Part shown: one piece after another, positions 26,051 to 34,993 of the stretch
How positions within the stretch are numbered: position 1 is the stretch's first letter
How the letters are laid out: each line of letters begins with the position of its first letter
Assembly: GCA_038116745.1 (NCBI GenBank)
Contig: JAYODW010000011.1
Coordinates: 42,267 to 106,266 of the forward strand
Direction: 5' to 3'
DNA from: JAYODW01 sp038116745
Lineage (GTDB): Bacteria > Pseudomonadota > Gammaproteobacteria > Ga0077536
DNA length: 64,000 bases
The notes under the pieces: model-generated
Databases searched by the model: none
Told to the model about the DNA's origin: nothing
What the model saw: only the letters and a program-made list of their open reading frames with translations
Position numbers and translations under genes: made by a program

Positions 26051-26470
26051 TCAGGCGTCGCGGGCGAGCTGCAGAATTCTGTCCCAGGCGGTCGCCGCCA
26101 CCGGCATCACCGACAGCCGCGCCTGTCGCAGCAGCAGCATATCGACCAGACCCGGATCCGCCTTGATCTGCGCCAGCGTGACCGCGGCAGGAAGGCGCTC
26201 GAGCGCACGCAGCATGACCGCAACAAAGCGCCCGCTGGCATCCGTCTTATCCGGAAACGCCGGCGCACTGACCTCTGCCAGGCCGACCACGGCGCGCTCG
26301 GCGCCCGAGTGGTAGACAAAGACCGCGTCGCCGGCCTCCATCTCGCACAGGTAGCGCGCCGCCTGGTGATTACGAACCCCGTCCCAGATATCGCCGGCAT
26401 CCCCGCGGGATGCCAGATCGCCCCAGCTGTAAGCGTGCGGTTCGGTCTTTACCAGCCAGTAGTGTTTCAT
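26051..26470 (-). CDS. EVE-domain protein
   Basis: 139 residues covering a single EVE domain, with opening MKHYWLVKTEPHAYSW, WDGVRNHQAARYL, GDAVFVYHSGAE and the end LSVMPVAATAWDRIL. EVE/PUA-like domains bind modified nucleobases in DNA or RNA; the housekeeping form in proteobacteria is often near ygfZ/zapA or stands alone, as here. It is divergent from a 2OG oxygenase gene 52 bp away. Confidence 0.92.
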   Translation of the reverse strand: MKHYWLVKTEPHAYSWGDLASRGDAGDIWDGVRNHQAARYLCEMEAGDAVFVYHSGAERAVVGLAEVSAPAFPDKTDASGRFVAVMLRALERLPAAVTLAQIKADPGLVDMLLLRQARLSVMPVAATAWDRILQLARDA

Positions 26471-26522
26471 GCGGCGCTAGTGTACATACGCCGCACAGAA
26501 ACCCCTTTAAAAAGGCACACGG

Positions 26523-27179
26523 GTGAGCTGGTCAGAAGCCCTTTTCGAGCAGCTTGCGAGCGCCCTCGAGCACGAGGGGATAGCGGTCCTGCCGGCGGCC
26601 CTGCCGCTGATGGTGGCGACCGCGCTGCATACCTACATGCAGTCGCTGAGAACCGCTGATTTTCACCTCGCCGGGGTCGGTCGCGGTGATGAACTCATCC
26701 ACACTCGGGCAATCCGCAGCAATCAGATTCATTGGCTCAAAACCGAGAACGCTGGCCTCGACGCCTGGTTCAGCTGGGCGGAGGCCCTGCGCCTGTATCT
26801 GAATCGACGGCTTTTTCTCGGTCTGTTCGAATTCGAGAGCCATATCGCGCGCTACGCGCCGGGCGATCGCTACCAGCGGCATGTCGATGCTTTCCGCGGC
26901 GGCTCGAATCGCATTCTGTCCCTGGTGACCTACCTGAATCGTGACTGGCTCAGCGACGAAGGCGGCCAGCTGGTGGTCTACACGCCCGGGCAGCCTGCTC
27001 AGGTGCTGCACCGGGTGCTGCCGGCTGACGGCACGGTGGTCTGTTTCCTGAGCGAAAAATTCACGCACGAAGTGCTGCCGGCGAGCCGTCTGCGCCATTC
27101 CGTGTCAGGGTGGTTTCACGTTAACAGCGCGAACAGCCTGCCTGGCCTGAGCACACCGGAATACCCGCCACAGGCTTGA
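26523..27179 (+). CDS. 2OG-Fe(II) oxygenase
   Basis: 218 residues with a P4H-like double-stranded beta-helix. Ligands are H and D in YQRHVDAFRG, distal His in FTHEVLPA and the 2-oxoglutarate-binding Arg in RLRHSVSGWFH. The helix-rich first half matches the prolyl-hydroxylase/PKHD class. The start is GTG at 26523, with AAAGG about 9 bp upstream. It may hydroxylate protein residues, but the target is unknown. The following promoter overlaps its stop codon. Confidence 0.86.
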   Translation: MSWSEALFEQLASALEHEGIAVLPAALPLMVATALHTYMQSLRTADFHLAGVGRGDELIHTRAIRSNQIHWLKTENAGLDAWFSWAEALRLYLNRRLFLGLFEFESHIARYAPGDRYQRHVDAFRGGSNRILSLVTYLNRDWLSDEGGQLVVYTPGQPAQVLHRVLPADGTVVCFLSEKFTHEVLPASRLRHSVSGWFHVNSANSLPGLSTPEYPPQA

Positions 27180-27202
27180 GGTCTTCTGGGAGGAGCTAGA
27201 AT
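27176..27202 (+). promoter_or_regulatory. possible promoter for the MotA-like operon
   Basis: TTGAGG overlaps the preceding stop codon, followed after 15 bp by TAGAAT. The -10 is close to consensus, but the spacer is short (CTTGAG would give 16 bp). It sits 48 bp before the ATG of the MotA-like gene. Confidence 0.38.
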
Positions 27203-27250
27203 CTGGAGCCCTGTCCCGCCCAGGGCGAAATCTGAAAGGAGCAGCCCACC

Positions 27251-28300
27251 ATGACCCAACCGCGCAGCTACCTGTTATGGATGGGGCTCTTTTCCCTGGC
27301 GGTCCTGCTCGGGTGCGGCGCTATCGCCGTGCCTCTGGCGACCGCCTTCATGGCCAACCCCTGGTTCAATGGCGTCATCGTGCTGGTGCTCATCGTCGGT
27401 GGGGTGGTGACGGTTCGTCAGGTGCTTTCGCTCTACCCCGAAATCGCCTGGGTCGAGCACTGGCGCAGCAATCTGCGCAGCCATCAGGACCTGCCCCAGC
27501 CGCGCCTTCTCGCGTCCATGAAACTCCTGCTCGAGGGGCGTGGCGACGTGTCCCTGTCGACTACCTCGATGCGTACCCTGCTCGACACCATCCGCACCCG
27601 TCTCGAAGAATCACGCGACCTGTCACGCTATCTGGTGGGCGTGCTGGTTTTCCTGGGGCTGCTCGGCACGTTCTGGGGACTCATGGGCACCGTCGGGTCC
27701 GTAGCCGCCGTGATCCGCGGCATGAGTGTTGAGGGCGCCGAAGGCGCAGCGATATTCAACACCCTGAAAGACAATCTTGAAGTCCCGCTGCGCGGCATGG
27801 GGATCGCGTTTTCGTCTTCCCTGTTCGGTCTGGCCGGATCGCTCGTGCTCGGCTTTCTCGACCTGCAGGCCGGCCATGCCCAGAACCGCTTTGTTAATGA
27901 ACTCGAGGAATGGCTGTCCAGCAGCACGCGACTGTCCAGCGGGCTCGTTGCCGAGGAGGGCCAGATCAGCAGCGCGCCCGCCTATCTCGAAGCCCTGCTC
28001 GAAAAAACCGCTGATGCCCTGGAAAAAATGCAGCGCGCAGGGCGTGCCGATGATGCAGGCAGGGACCAGCTGCGCACCCAGCTAGGTCAGCTGAACGACA
28101 CGTTAGGACAGTTCCGTCAGGCGTTACGCGAACAGAATGACAACCTTGGGCGCATAGCCGATGAACAGACCGAGCTGACTCGGGCGCTGCGCCAGGTCGC
28201 CGAACAGGACGGCTATGAGACGCTGTCGGACGACCTGCGCATGGAGCTGCGCCTGCTGAACAAAACGCTGGCCAACGCGCTCGCCGGACGCAGCTCATGA
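27251..28300 (+). CDS. MotA/TolQ/ExbB-like proton channel protein
   Basis: 349 residues. Two N-terminal helices (about 8-30 and 37-57) are followed by a cytoplasmic region, then the conserved channel helices YLVGVLVFLGLLGTFWGLMG and LRGMGIAFSSSLFGLAGSLV. These are the MotA/TolQ/ExbB signature. The C-terminal third (about 240-345) is a long helical coiled coil, unlike short TolQ. AAGGAG lies 9 bp before the ATG. It overlaps by ATGA with an OmpA/MotB-like gene. Together they should form a proton-driven stator-like complex spanning the inner membrane and contacting peptidoglycan; there are no flagellar genes here. Confidence 0.88.
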   Translation: MTQPRSYLLWMGLFSLAVLLGCGAIAVPLATAFMANPWFNGVIVLVLIVGGVVTVRQVLSLYPEIAWVEHWRSNLRSHQDLPQPRLLASMKLLLEGRGDVSLSTTSMRTLLDTIRTRLEESRDLSRYLVGVLVFLGLLGTFWGLMGTVGSVAAVIRGMSVEGAEGAAIFNTLKDNLEVPLRGMGIAFSSSLFGLAGSLVLGFLDLQAGHAQNRFVNELEEWLSSSTRLSSGLVAEEGQISSAPAYLEALLEKTADALEKMQRAGRADDAGRDQLRTQLGQLNDTLGQFRQALREQNDNLGRIADEQTELTRALRQVAEQDGYETLSDDLRMELRLLNKTLANALAGRSS

Positions 28301-29442
28301 CCTCGCTACGGCGACGACGTCCACTGGAGATCTGGCCGGCGTACGTCGACGCCACAGCCTCGCTGCTCATGGTCGTGGTCTTCGTGCTGCTCGTTGCCGT
28401 AGTCGGTCAGCAGTTTCTGACCCTGGCGATCGGGGACCGGGATACCGCGCTGGCACGGCTCACCGCGCAGGTCAACAGCCTGAGCGAGCTGCTGTCGCTG
28501 GAGGAATCACGCAGTGCCGAGCTGGATGCAGAGCTCGCTCTGCGCAGCGCCAGCCTGGCGCGTGCCGAAAGCTCACTCACTGATCTGACCGCGCAGCTGC
28601 AGCAACGCGAGGCAGAACTGGCAGAAAGCAGCGCCACGATTGCGACTCAGTCCACCGAACTGTCCGGGCAGGCCCGGCAAATGGCCCGGCTATCCGCACA
28701 GATTGCAGCACTCGAGACCTTGCGCGACCGCATCCGGGACGAGCTGGCCGGAGTCCTGAGCGAGCGGGACGATATCCAGGCGCGCCTGTCGCAGGAGCTG
28801 CAGGAACGCATCACCCGCATGGCGGAAGTCGAGCGGCTCAACACGCAGATTGCCGAGGTGAGGCGCCAGCTGGCCGAGATCTCACGCACGCTCGATCTGC
28901 GCACTGCAGAGCTCGATGCCCGAAACCTTGAGATCCGTGACCTCGGCAATAAACTCAATCTCGCGCTGGCCAACGAGGCGGCGCGGCTGCAGCGCTACCG
29001 TTCCGAGTTTTTCGGCCGCCTGCGGGAAGCCCTCGCGGACACGCCGGGCGTCGAGATCGTCGGCGACCGCTTTGTGCTCCCGAGCGAACTCCTGTTCGCT
29101 TCCGGATCGGACGAACTGGATGCCGGCGGGCGCCGCCAGGCCGCTACACTGGCGGCCATGCTCGACACGCTGATGCGCGAGATCCCGACGGACATCGACT
29201 GGATCCTGCGCATTGACGGCCATACCGACCGACGCCCGATCCACACCGAGCGGTTTCCCTCCAACTGGGAGCTGTCAACCGCCAGAGCTATCAGCCTGGC
29301 CCGTGAGCTCATGCGCTCAGGCGTTCCCGCCACCCGTCTGGCGCCGACCGGTTTCGCGGAATTTCACCCGCTGGACGCGGGCGACGGCGACGCCGCGCTG
29401 GCGCGCAACCGACGCATCGAGCTCAAGCTGTCCAGCCGCTGA
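28297..29442 (+). CDS. MotB/OmpA-like peptidoglycan-binding protein with long coiled coil
   Basis: 381 residues: a single N-terminal transmembrane helix (ASLLMVVVFVLLVAVVGQQF) preceded by the MotB-like YVDATA, then about 190 residues of heptad-rich coiled coil, then an OmpA-like domain (LLFASGSDELDAGG, RIDGHTDRRPI, WELSTARAISLARELM, RNRRIELKL) that binds peptidoglycan. The Asp in the transmembrane entry (VDAT) corresponds to the proton-carrying Asp of MotB. The coiled coil could extend about 28 nm if continuous (inferred from residue count). It overlaps the MotA-like gene by four bases. Confidence 0.9.
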   Translation: MTSLRRRRPLEIWPAYVDATASLLMVVVFVLLVAVVGQQFLTLAIGDRDTALARLTAQVNSLSELLSLEESRSAELDAELALRSASLARAESSLTDLTAQLQQREAELAESSATIATQSTELSGQARQMARLSAQIAALETLRDRIRDELAGVLSERDDIQARLSQELQERITRMAEVERLNTQIAEVRRQLAEISRTLDLRTAELDARNLEIRDLGNKLNLALANEAARLQRYRSEFFGRLREALADTPGVEIVGDRFVLPSELLFASGSDELDAGGRRQAATLAAMLDTLMREIPTDIDWILRIDGHTDRRPIHTERFPSNWELSTARAISLARELMRSGVPATRLAPTGFAEFHPLDAGDGDAALARNRRIELKLSSR

Positions 29443-29452
29443 GCGGCTGCGC

Positions 29453-31123
29453 TCAGCCCGGCTTGCCGGCGATCACGGCGTCGATGAGGTAGGGCCCGTC
29501 ACTCGCGAACGCTGTCGCCAGCGCCGCTTTAAGCGCCTCGACGGTTTCCACCTGCTGCGCGGGCACGCCCATCCCCGCGGCCATCTCGACGAAGCCGAGT
29601 CCCGGCCGCGTCAGGTCCATGTGGGGGTACGGTTTGTCGGAGATCGCATTGAAACGCTGCCGATAGATATCGAGGTTGTGCTTCAGCACGCGGTATTCGC
29701 GGTTGGAAAGGATCACGAACACCAGCTTCAGGCCATGGTGCGCCGCGGTCCACAGCGCCTGGATGCTGTACATCGCCGAGCCATCTCCGGATTGGGCAAC
29801 GACCCTGCGCTCCGGATGCGCCACTGCCACCCCGAGTGCGCCCGCAATCCCCTGACCGATACCGCCGCCACGGAAGCCGAAGAAATTGTCGGCGTCGCGG
29901 CTGGTATGCGCGTTAGACAGATCGATCGAACCGGTGATCGACTCATCAACCAGCACCGCGTCCGCCGGCATGGCGCGTGAAACGGTGTCCATGACCTGCG
30001 CGGAGGTCATCACCCCGCTGTCGCTGGCCGCCCGCTCCAGCTGTCCGGCAAAGGCGGCCGCGGTGCGTTCACGCGCTGCGGTCAGCGTCGCCAGGCGTGC
30101 CTGCGAAGCCGCGACAAAATCGGCGCCTGCTGCCCGGTCGAGCGCCTCGTTGAGCGCGTCGAAAGTTGACGGGAGATAGCCCGCCAATCCGAGATCGAGG
30201 CTGAAGTTGTGCGCCAGGCGGGAGGGTGCCGATTCCACCTGAGCGACGATGGTGTCGGGCGGCATGAAAGCCCCCTCGTCGAACCACACCTCTTCGAAAA
30301 ACGGTCCGCCGAACAGGACGACCAGATCATGCGGTGCAAACAGCTCGCGGATCTTCGCTACCTCGTAAGGCACCCGCCCCTGGAAACAGGGATGTCCGAA
30401 GGTCAGCGGCTGACGGGAGCGCAGAAATTCAACGTAGACCGCAGCGCCACAGCGCTCAGCCAGCGCGGTCAGCTGTCGGCCGGCGCCCTGCACCGCGACC
30501 TCGTCCCCGGCAACGAGCGCCGGGTTACGCGCGGCGGCCAGGAGTTCCGCCAGGCGCCGCACGCCCTCCGGGTCAGGCAGGGTGTGGCGATAAACCAGAC
30601 CGGAGGTCTCTGCGCCGAGGTCTGTCTCCTGCTCCATGACGTTAACCGGCAGGGCCACGAAAACCGGCCCGGCCGGCGGCTCGTTCGCGATCTTGAAAGC
30701 ACGCCGCATGATCAGCGCCATCTCGTCGGCGCTCTGCGGCTCCACGGCCCATTTACAGACCGGTGAGGCCATCGCGACCAGATCGTGGCGCAACACCGGA
30801 TCGCGCAGCCGCATCCGCGTGTCCTGCTGACCCGCGGTGACGATCACCGGCGCACAGGCTTTCAGGGCCCCGTACATCATGCCGATCGCGTTACCGAGAC
30901 CGGGCGCAACATGCACGTTGGCTACCGCCGTGCTGCCGCTGGCCTGTGCGTAAAACCCTGCCGCACACACGGCCACGCCTTCGTGCAGAGCCACGTAGTA
31001 GCCGATCTCGGGATAATCGATGAGGCTGTCCAGAACCGGGTTTTCGGTCGTGCCCGGGTTGCCGAAAATTGCCCGCGCCCCATGGGCCCGGAGACTGTCC
31101 ATGAATACCTGGCGACCGCGCAT
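29453..31123 (-). CDS. thiamine pyrophosphate-dependent decarboxylase (benzoylformate decarboxylase-like)
   Basis: 556 residues of the acetolactate synthase/pyruvate decarboxylase superfamily. The N-terminal FGNPGTTENPVLDSL is typical of benzoylformate-decarboxylase-like members, and the catalytic Glu is in VALHEGVAVCAAGF. The TPP/Mg site is GDGSAMYSIQAL followed by ILSNREY. The substrate could be an aryl or alkyl 2-oxo acid, but synthase activity cannot be excluded. The ATG at 31123 has GAGG 6 bp upstream; the longer frame to 31207 overlaps the end of the preceding LLM gene. Confidence 0.87.
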   Translation of the reverse strand: MRGRQVFMDSLRAHGARAIFGNPGTTENPVLDSLIDYPEIGYYVALHEGVAVCAAGFYAQASGSTAVANVHVAPGLGNAIGMMYGALKACAPVIVTAGQQDTRMRLRDPVLRHDLVAMASPVCKWAVEPQSADEMALIMRRAFKIANEPPAGPVFVALPVNVMEQETDLGAETSGLVYRHTLPDPEGVRRLAELLAAARNPALVAGDEVAVQGAGRQLTALAERCGAAVYVEFLRSRQPLTFGHPCFQGRVPYEVAKIRELFAPHDLVVLFGGPFFEEVWFDEGAFMPPDTIVAQVESAPSRLAHNFSLDLGLAGYLPSTFDALNEALDRAAGADFVAASQARLATLTAARERTAAAFAGQLERAASDSGVMTSAQVMDTVSRAMPADAVLVDESITGSIDLSNAHTSRDADNFFGFRGGGIGQGIAGALGVAVAHPERRVVAQSGDGSAMYSIQALWTAAHHGLKLVFVILSNREYRVLKHNLDIYRQRFNAISDKPYPHMDLTRPGLGFVEMAAGMGVPAQQVETVEALKAALATAFASDGPYLIDAVIAGKPG

Positions 31124-31190
31124 GCTGACCTCGTTATCGCTGCTGGATCCCGGGCTATGGTAGCAGGGGCGACGAGCGCTTCCCGACCCC

Positions 31191-32009
31191 TCAAGCCACG
31201 GCGTCACGCAGCTTCAGAAGACGCTCCACAGTTGCCTCGAACTGGGTCGGATTGTCGTAACGCGAGGACTGAATGAACTGACTGACGCCGAGCTCCGCAC
31301 AGGCCGTAAGCCCCGCCAGCGCTGCGTCATCACTCTCCGGCAGAGAACCGAGCGTGATGATCTCCGGGCACTCGCGGCCCGCTGCTTCGGCAAGCTCGCG
31401 CAGGCGCTTGATGCGCGGCTGAAGCTTCTCCGTGTCCAGACCGATCGGCAGCCAGCCATCGCCGAACCGCACCGCACGCTGCAGCGCAGCCTCGCTCATG
31501 CCGCCGACATAGAGGGGTGGCATCGCCGGCCGGGGACGAAAAAGAAAGTCCTGGCCGTTAACGCTCACAACGTCATCGTCCGCGCTGAAACAGCGCTGGA
31601 TAAACGTCAGCGTCTCATCGGTCAGACGACCACGAGCCGCGTGCGGTACGCCGAGCGCGCGGAACTCCGGCTTCATCCAGCCCGGCCCGACGCCGAAATG
31701 CAGACGCCCCCCGGCCAGCTCCTGGATCGTGGCGATCCATTTGGCCGTCGGCAGCGCCGGTCGGTAGGGCACCACGAGCACCGCGATCCCCAATCCGATG
31801 CGCGAGGTCGCTGCCGCCAAAAACGCCAGCGAAGCCAGCGGGTCGAGATAACGTCCGTTCGAACCCTCAGCGTCATCCGGCGGGATCGCGATATGGTCGA
31901 CTGTCCAGATATGGTCGAGAGCGGCAGCTTCGGCCGCACGAGCGCAGGCCAGCATGCAGTCTCTGGTCGCTGCAGGACCCATGTTGCGTATGGTGGTACC
32001 TATTTTCAT
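31191..32009 (-). CDS. LLM-class F420-dependent oxidoreductase
   Basis: 272 residues from the ATG at 32009, where GGGAGA lies 8 bp upstream; the much longer open frame reaching 32894 is a shadow of the divergent gene. Subfamily motifs: LDHIWTVDHIAIP, IGLGIAVLVVPYR, FGVGPGWMKPEFRALG, PLYVGGMSEAALQRAVRFGDGWLP. This matches TIGR03619-type F420-dependent enzymes. It precedes the TPP-dependent enzyme by 67 bp on the same strand and may be co-transcribed with it. Confidence 0.85.
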   Translation of the reverse strand: MKIGTTIRNMGPAATRDCMLACARAAEAAALDHIWTVDHIAIPPDDAEGSNGRYLDPLASLAFLAAATSRIGLGIAVLVVPYRPALPTAKWIATIQELAGGRLHFGVGPGWMKPEFRALGVPHAARGRLTDETLTFIQRCFSADDDVVSVNGQDFLFRPRPAMPPLYVGGMSEAALQRAVRFGDGWLPIGLDTEKLQPRIKRLRELAEAAGRECPEIITLGSLPESDDAALAGLTACAELGVSQFIQSSRYDNPTQFEATVERLLKLRDAVA

Positions 32010-32135
32010 CCCGATGATCTCCCGGTCTGCGGTGCTGTGCCGCGCGTGGCTTCGATTATAGTGAGGCGGCACGAGGGGACGCGGCTCGCCCGGCGGCACA
32101 ACACCCACAACCGCAGCACAGGCAGGGATTACCGC

Positions 32136-33143
32136 ATGCAGTTCGGCATCTTTGATCACATGGACAACAGCGGCCTGAAGACCAGCCAGCAGTACCGGGC
32201 GCGCCTGCAGCTTATCGAGGCCTACGACGCGGCAGGCTTTCATGCCTACCACCTCGCCGAGCATCACGGCACGCCTCTGGGCCTCGCTCCCGCGCCCGGG
32301 ATCTTTCTCGCCGCTGTCGCTGAGCACAGCGAACGACTGCGTTTCGGCCCCCTGGTCTATACCTTCAGCATTCATCATCCGCTGCGGCTCATCGAGGAGA
32401 TCTGCATGCTCGACCAGCTCAGCGGAGGGCGCTTCGAGCTCGGTGTGGGGCGCGGCATCTCGCCTATCGAAATGGGGTTCTATGACGACCGTGAAGACCG
32501 CCAGGCGGTTTACGAGGAAGTCTGCGCGATTGTGCTGAAAGGACTGGCTGGCGGACGTCTGAATCATGCCGGCCGGTTTTACAGCTTTGACGATGTGCCG
32601 CTCGAAATCACCGCCGTGCAGCAACCGCACCCGCCGCTGTGGTACGGCGTGGCGCAGCCCGACCGCGCTGTGTGGGCCGCGGAGCGCGGCATGAACGTGG
32701 TAGCCAACGGGCCAGCCGCCGCAGTGCGGGCCATTGTGGAGGCCTATCACGCGGCCCGCGCGCGCACCGACCACACCGGGGCCGCTGCGCCATTCATCGG
32801 CGTCAATCGGCATCTCGTCGTTGCCGAGACCGACGCCGCCGCGCAGGAGCTTGCGCGCCCGGCCTACCGTCGCTGGTTCGACAGCCTGCTGCACCTGTGG
32901 CGCGCCAACAATCGTCCGATCCCGCTCAGCTTCCCGGATAATTTCGACGATGCGGATGCTGCGGGTCTGTGCCTGGTCGGCTCGGTCGAACGCGTGCGTG
33001 AACGTATCAGGCAGCTGCTCACCGAAACCGGTATTTCCTACCTGCTCTGCCGTACCGCGTTCGGTGACCTGCCGCTTGGCGCCTCGCTGACGACGGTAGC
33101 GGCAATGCGCGAGGAGATCATGCCGGCCTTCGCGGCACCTTGA
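32136..33143 (+). CDS. LLM-class flavin-dependent oxidoreductase
   Basis: 335 residues, close to bacterial luciferase alkanal monooxygenase chains: MQFGIFDHMD, HAYHLAEHHGTPLGLAPAP, IHHPLRLIEEICMLDQLSGG and FELGVGRGISPIEMGFY. The family uses reduced FMN and O2; the substrate is unknown. The ATG at 32136 has AGGGA about 8 bp upstream; frames extending to 31641 belong to the opposite strand. Its TGA overlaps the TTG start of the lipoprotein gene. Confidence 0.86.
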   Translation: MQFGIFDHMDNSGLKTSQQYRARLQLIEAYDAAGFHAYHLAEHHGTPLGLAPAPGIFLAAVAEHSERLRFGPLVYTFSIHHPLRLIEEICMLDQLSGGRFELGVGRGISPIEMGFYDDREDRQAVYEEVCAIVLKGLAGGRLNHAGRFYSFDDVPLEITAVQQPHPPLWYGVAQPDRAVWAAERGMNVVANGPAAAVRAIVEAYHAARARTDHTGAAAPFIGVNRHLVVAETDAAAQELARPAYRRWFDSLLHLWRANNRPIPLSFPDNFDDADAAGLCLVGSVERVRERIRQLLTETGISYLLCRTAFGDLPLGASLTTVAAMREEIMPAFAAP

Positions 33144-34018
33144 AGGCCTTTCTTTCCAAGCGCCGCACGGCGCTGATGCTTCTCGCGGCCGGGCTGCTGT
33201 GTGCGTGCACCACCCCGGCTACCCGCTTTCATGAGGCGGCCAGAACACAGGGGCTCAAAGTTGAGCAGCTCCCGGTTGGGACGCACGCAGTTGACATATT
33301 CATGCAGCGCACGCCCGCCCCGGGCGAGGCGCTCCACGTGTATCTCGACGGAGATGGAAAACCCTGGCTGTCCAAGGTGCGCATAGCTCGCGACCCGACC
33401 ACACGCGAGCGCCTGGTGCTGGATCTGATGCAGCAGGATCCCGCGCCCAGCGTGCTGGTGGGACGCCCGTGCTATTACGGCGCCAGCGCAGGCTGCGACC
33501 CCCTGCTATGGACAAATGAACGCTATGGCGAAGCTATTGTCGCCGCCATGACCACGGCCATCGGCGCGCTCGGCGCGCGCTGGCCCGAATCACCTGTGGT
33601 CCTGATCGGCTATAGCGGGGGCGGCGCGCTGGCGATGCTGATCGCCCCACGTCTGCCGCAGGTTTCCGCCGTCCTGACGCTGGCGGCCAATATCGACGTG
33701 GGTGCCTGGGCCGCGCACCACGGCGCCGAACCGCTCGCGGGCTCGCTCGATCCGGCATTGCTGCCACCCCTGCCGTCGAGCATCCGCCAGTGGCATTTCT
33801 ACGGCGAGGACGACGACAACGTACCGGCCGCAGCGATGCAGGCAGCAATCGCGCGGCAGCCCGGCGCCGAGCTGCAGATCCTGCCAGGCTTCGATCATCG
33901 CTGCTGCTGGGCACAGGCGTGGCCCGGGGTGCTCAGCGAGACCGTTTCATCCGGCGCTCTGCAGCAGAGTCAGAGGCATCACGCACTGCAGGCAGGCGAC
34001 GCCGACCTGCCACGCTGA
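33140..34018 (+). CDS. alpha/beta-hydrolase-fold lipoprotein
   Basis: 292 residues. The basic N-terminus MKAFLSKRRTAL and hydrophobic MLLAAGLLCAC form a lipoprotein signal with lipobox L-C-A-C (lipidated Cys about residue 24). The body has a serine-hydrolase nucleophile elbow GYSGGG, a strand VVLIGYS, acidic EDDDN and His in GFDHRCCW. It is probably anchored to a membrane facing the periplasm. The start is TTG overlapping the upstream stop as TTGA; an ATG 12 codons in would shorten the signal. Substrate unknown. Confidence 0.78.
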   Translation: MKAFLSKRRTALMLLAAGLLCACTTPATRFHEAARTQGLKVEQLPVGTHAVDIFMQRTPAPGEALHVYLDGDGKPWLSKVRIARDPTTRERLVLDLMQQDPAPSVLVGRPCYYGASAGCDPLLWTNERYGEAIVAAMTTAIGALGARWPESPVVLIGYSGGGALAMLIAPRLPQVSAVLTLAANIDVGAWAAHHGAEPLAGSLDPALLPPLPSSIRQWHFYGEDDDNVPAAAMQAAIARQPGAELQILPGFDHRCCWAQAWPGVLSETVSSGALQQSQRHHALQAGDADLPR

Positions 34019-34060
34019 CAGTTCGCTGCACCGATCTGGAATCAACCTGAGAGATAGACC

Positions 34061-34987
34061 ATGGAAGCCACACCACCGTCGGGCTGGCCGCGGAAGACAC
34101 GGGAGATGCAGAACCATCACATGGACTCGACCCGCTGGAACGACTTCCCAATCCGGGACGGAGATATCGTCATTGCCACCTGGGCCAAGTCAGGCACTAC
34201 CTGGATGCAGCAGATCGTCGCGCAACTGCTGGCCGATGGCGCGGAGCAGCCGGGCGTACTCGACGCCAGTCCCTGGATCGAAATGCGGGTGATCCCGCTG
34301 GCCCATATGCTTGATGCCGCCGCCCGTCAGACCGACCGTCGCTGTCTGAAAACCCATCTCCCGGTCGATGCGCTGGTCTTCGCGCCACAGGCGCGCTACG
34401 TCTATGTTGCCCGCGACGGTCGCGACGCTTACTGGAGCTGGCATCATCATCACGCGTCCTATACCGACTGGGCCTACAAAGGACTGAACGAAACCCCGGG
34501 ACTGGTCGGACCGCCGCTTGCGCCGCCGCCGGAAGACATCGTCGAGGGTTTCCGCAACTGGCTGGAAAACGACGGCGCCCCCGTGTGGCCCTTTTTCTCC
34601 AACATCCGCAGCTGGTGGGAGATCCGGCACCTGCCCAACGTTCTGCTGCTCCACTTCAACGACCTGAAAGCGGATCTCGAGAGCTGCATCCGCCGCGTGG
34701 CTGGTTTCCTTGAGATCCCGTTCAGCGAGAGCCGGCTCCCCGACATCGTCGAGCACTGCTCTTTCGACTACATGAAGACCCATGCGGATACCCTGTCTTC
34801 GCGCCTTGAGCGCTCCATGAAGGGCGGCGCCCGCACTTTTATCAACCAGGGCACCAACGGTCGCTGGCAGGCGGTGCTGAGCGCTACGGACAGCGCGCGT
34901 TACGAAGCTGTCGCCGCACGCGAGCTACCCCCGGAGTGCGCGCGCTGGCTGGCCCGGGGCGGCAGTCTGGCGGACAGCGGCGAGTAG
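34061..34987 (+). CDS. PAPS-dependent sulfotransferase
   Basis: 308 residues with the sulfotransferase 5'-phosphosulfate loop ATWAKSGTTWMQQI near residue 45, CLKTHLPVDAL with the catalytic His, YVARDGRDAYWSWHHHH (3'-phosphate-binding Arg), and GTNGRW near the C-terminus resembling the RKGxxGDW loop. It transfers sulfate from PAPS to hydroxyl groups of small molecules. It lies 42 bp after the lipoprotein gene and is convergent with the P450 gene, so it ends this transcript. Confidence 0.9.
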   Translation: MEATPPSGWPRKTREMQNHHMDSTRWNDFPIRDGDIVIATWAKSGTTWMQQIVAQLLADGAEQPGVLDASPWIEMRVIPLAHMLDAAARQTDRRCLKTHLPVDALVFAPQARYVYVARDGRDAYWSWHHHHASYTDWAYKGLNETPGLVGPPLAPPPEDIVEGFRNWLENDGAPVWPFFSNIRSWWEIRHLPNVLLLHFNDLKADLESCIRRVAGFLEIPFSESRLPDIVEHCSFDYMKTHADTLSSRLERSMKGGARTFINQGTNGRWQAVLSATDSARYEAVAARELPPECARWLARGGSLADSGE

Positions 34988-34993
34988 CAGATC

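Noticed and set aside
27251..29442. Zorya-type defence (ZorA/ZorB)
   Set aside because: The stator-like pair matches in part, but no ZorC, ZorD or ZorE gene is adjacent and the neighbours are metabolic.
31641..32135. N-terminal extension of the plus-strand LLM frame
   Set aside because: It is antisense to the divergent LLM gene; the protein motif begins at the ATG at 32136.
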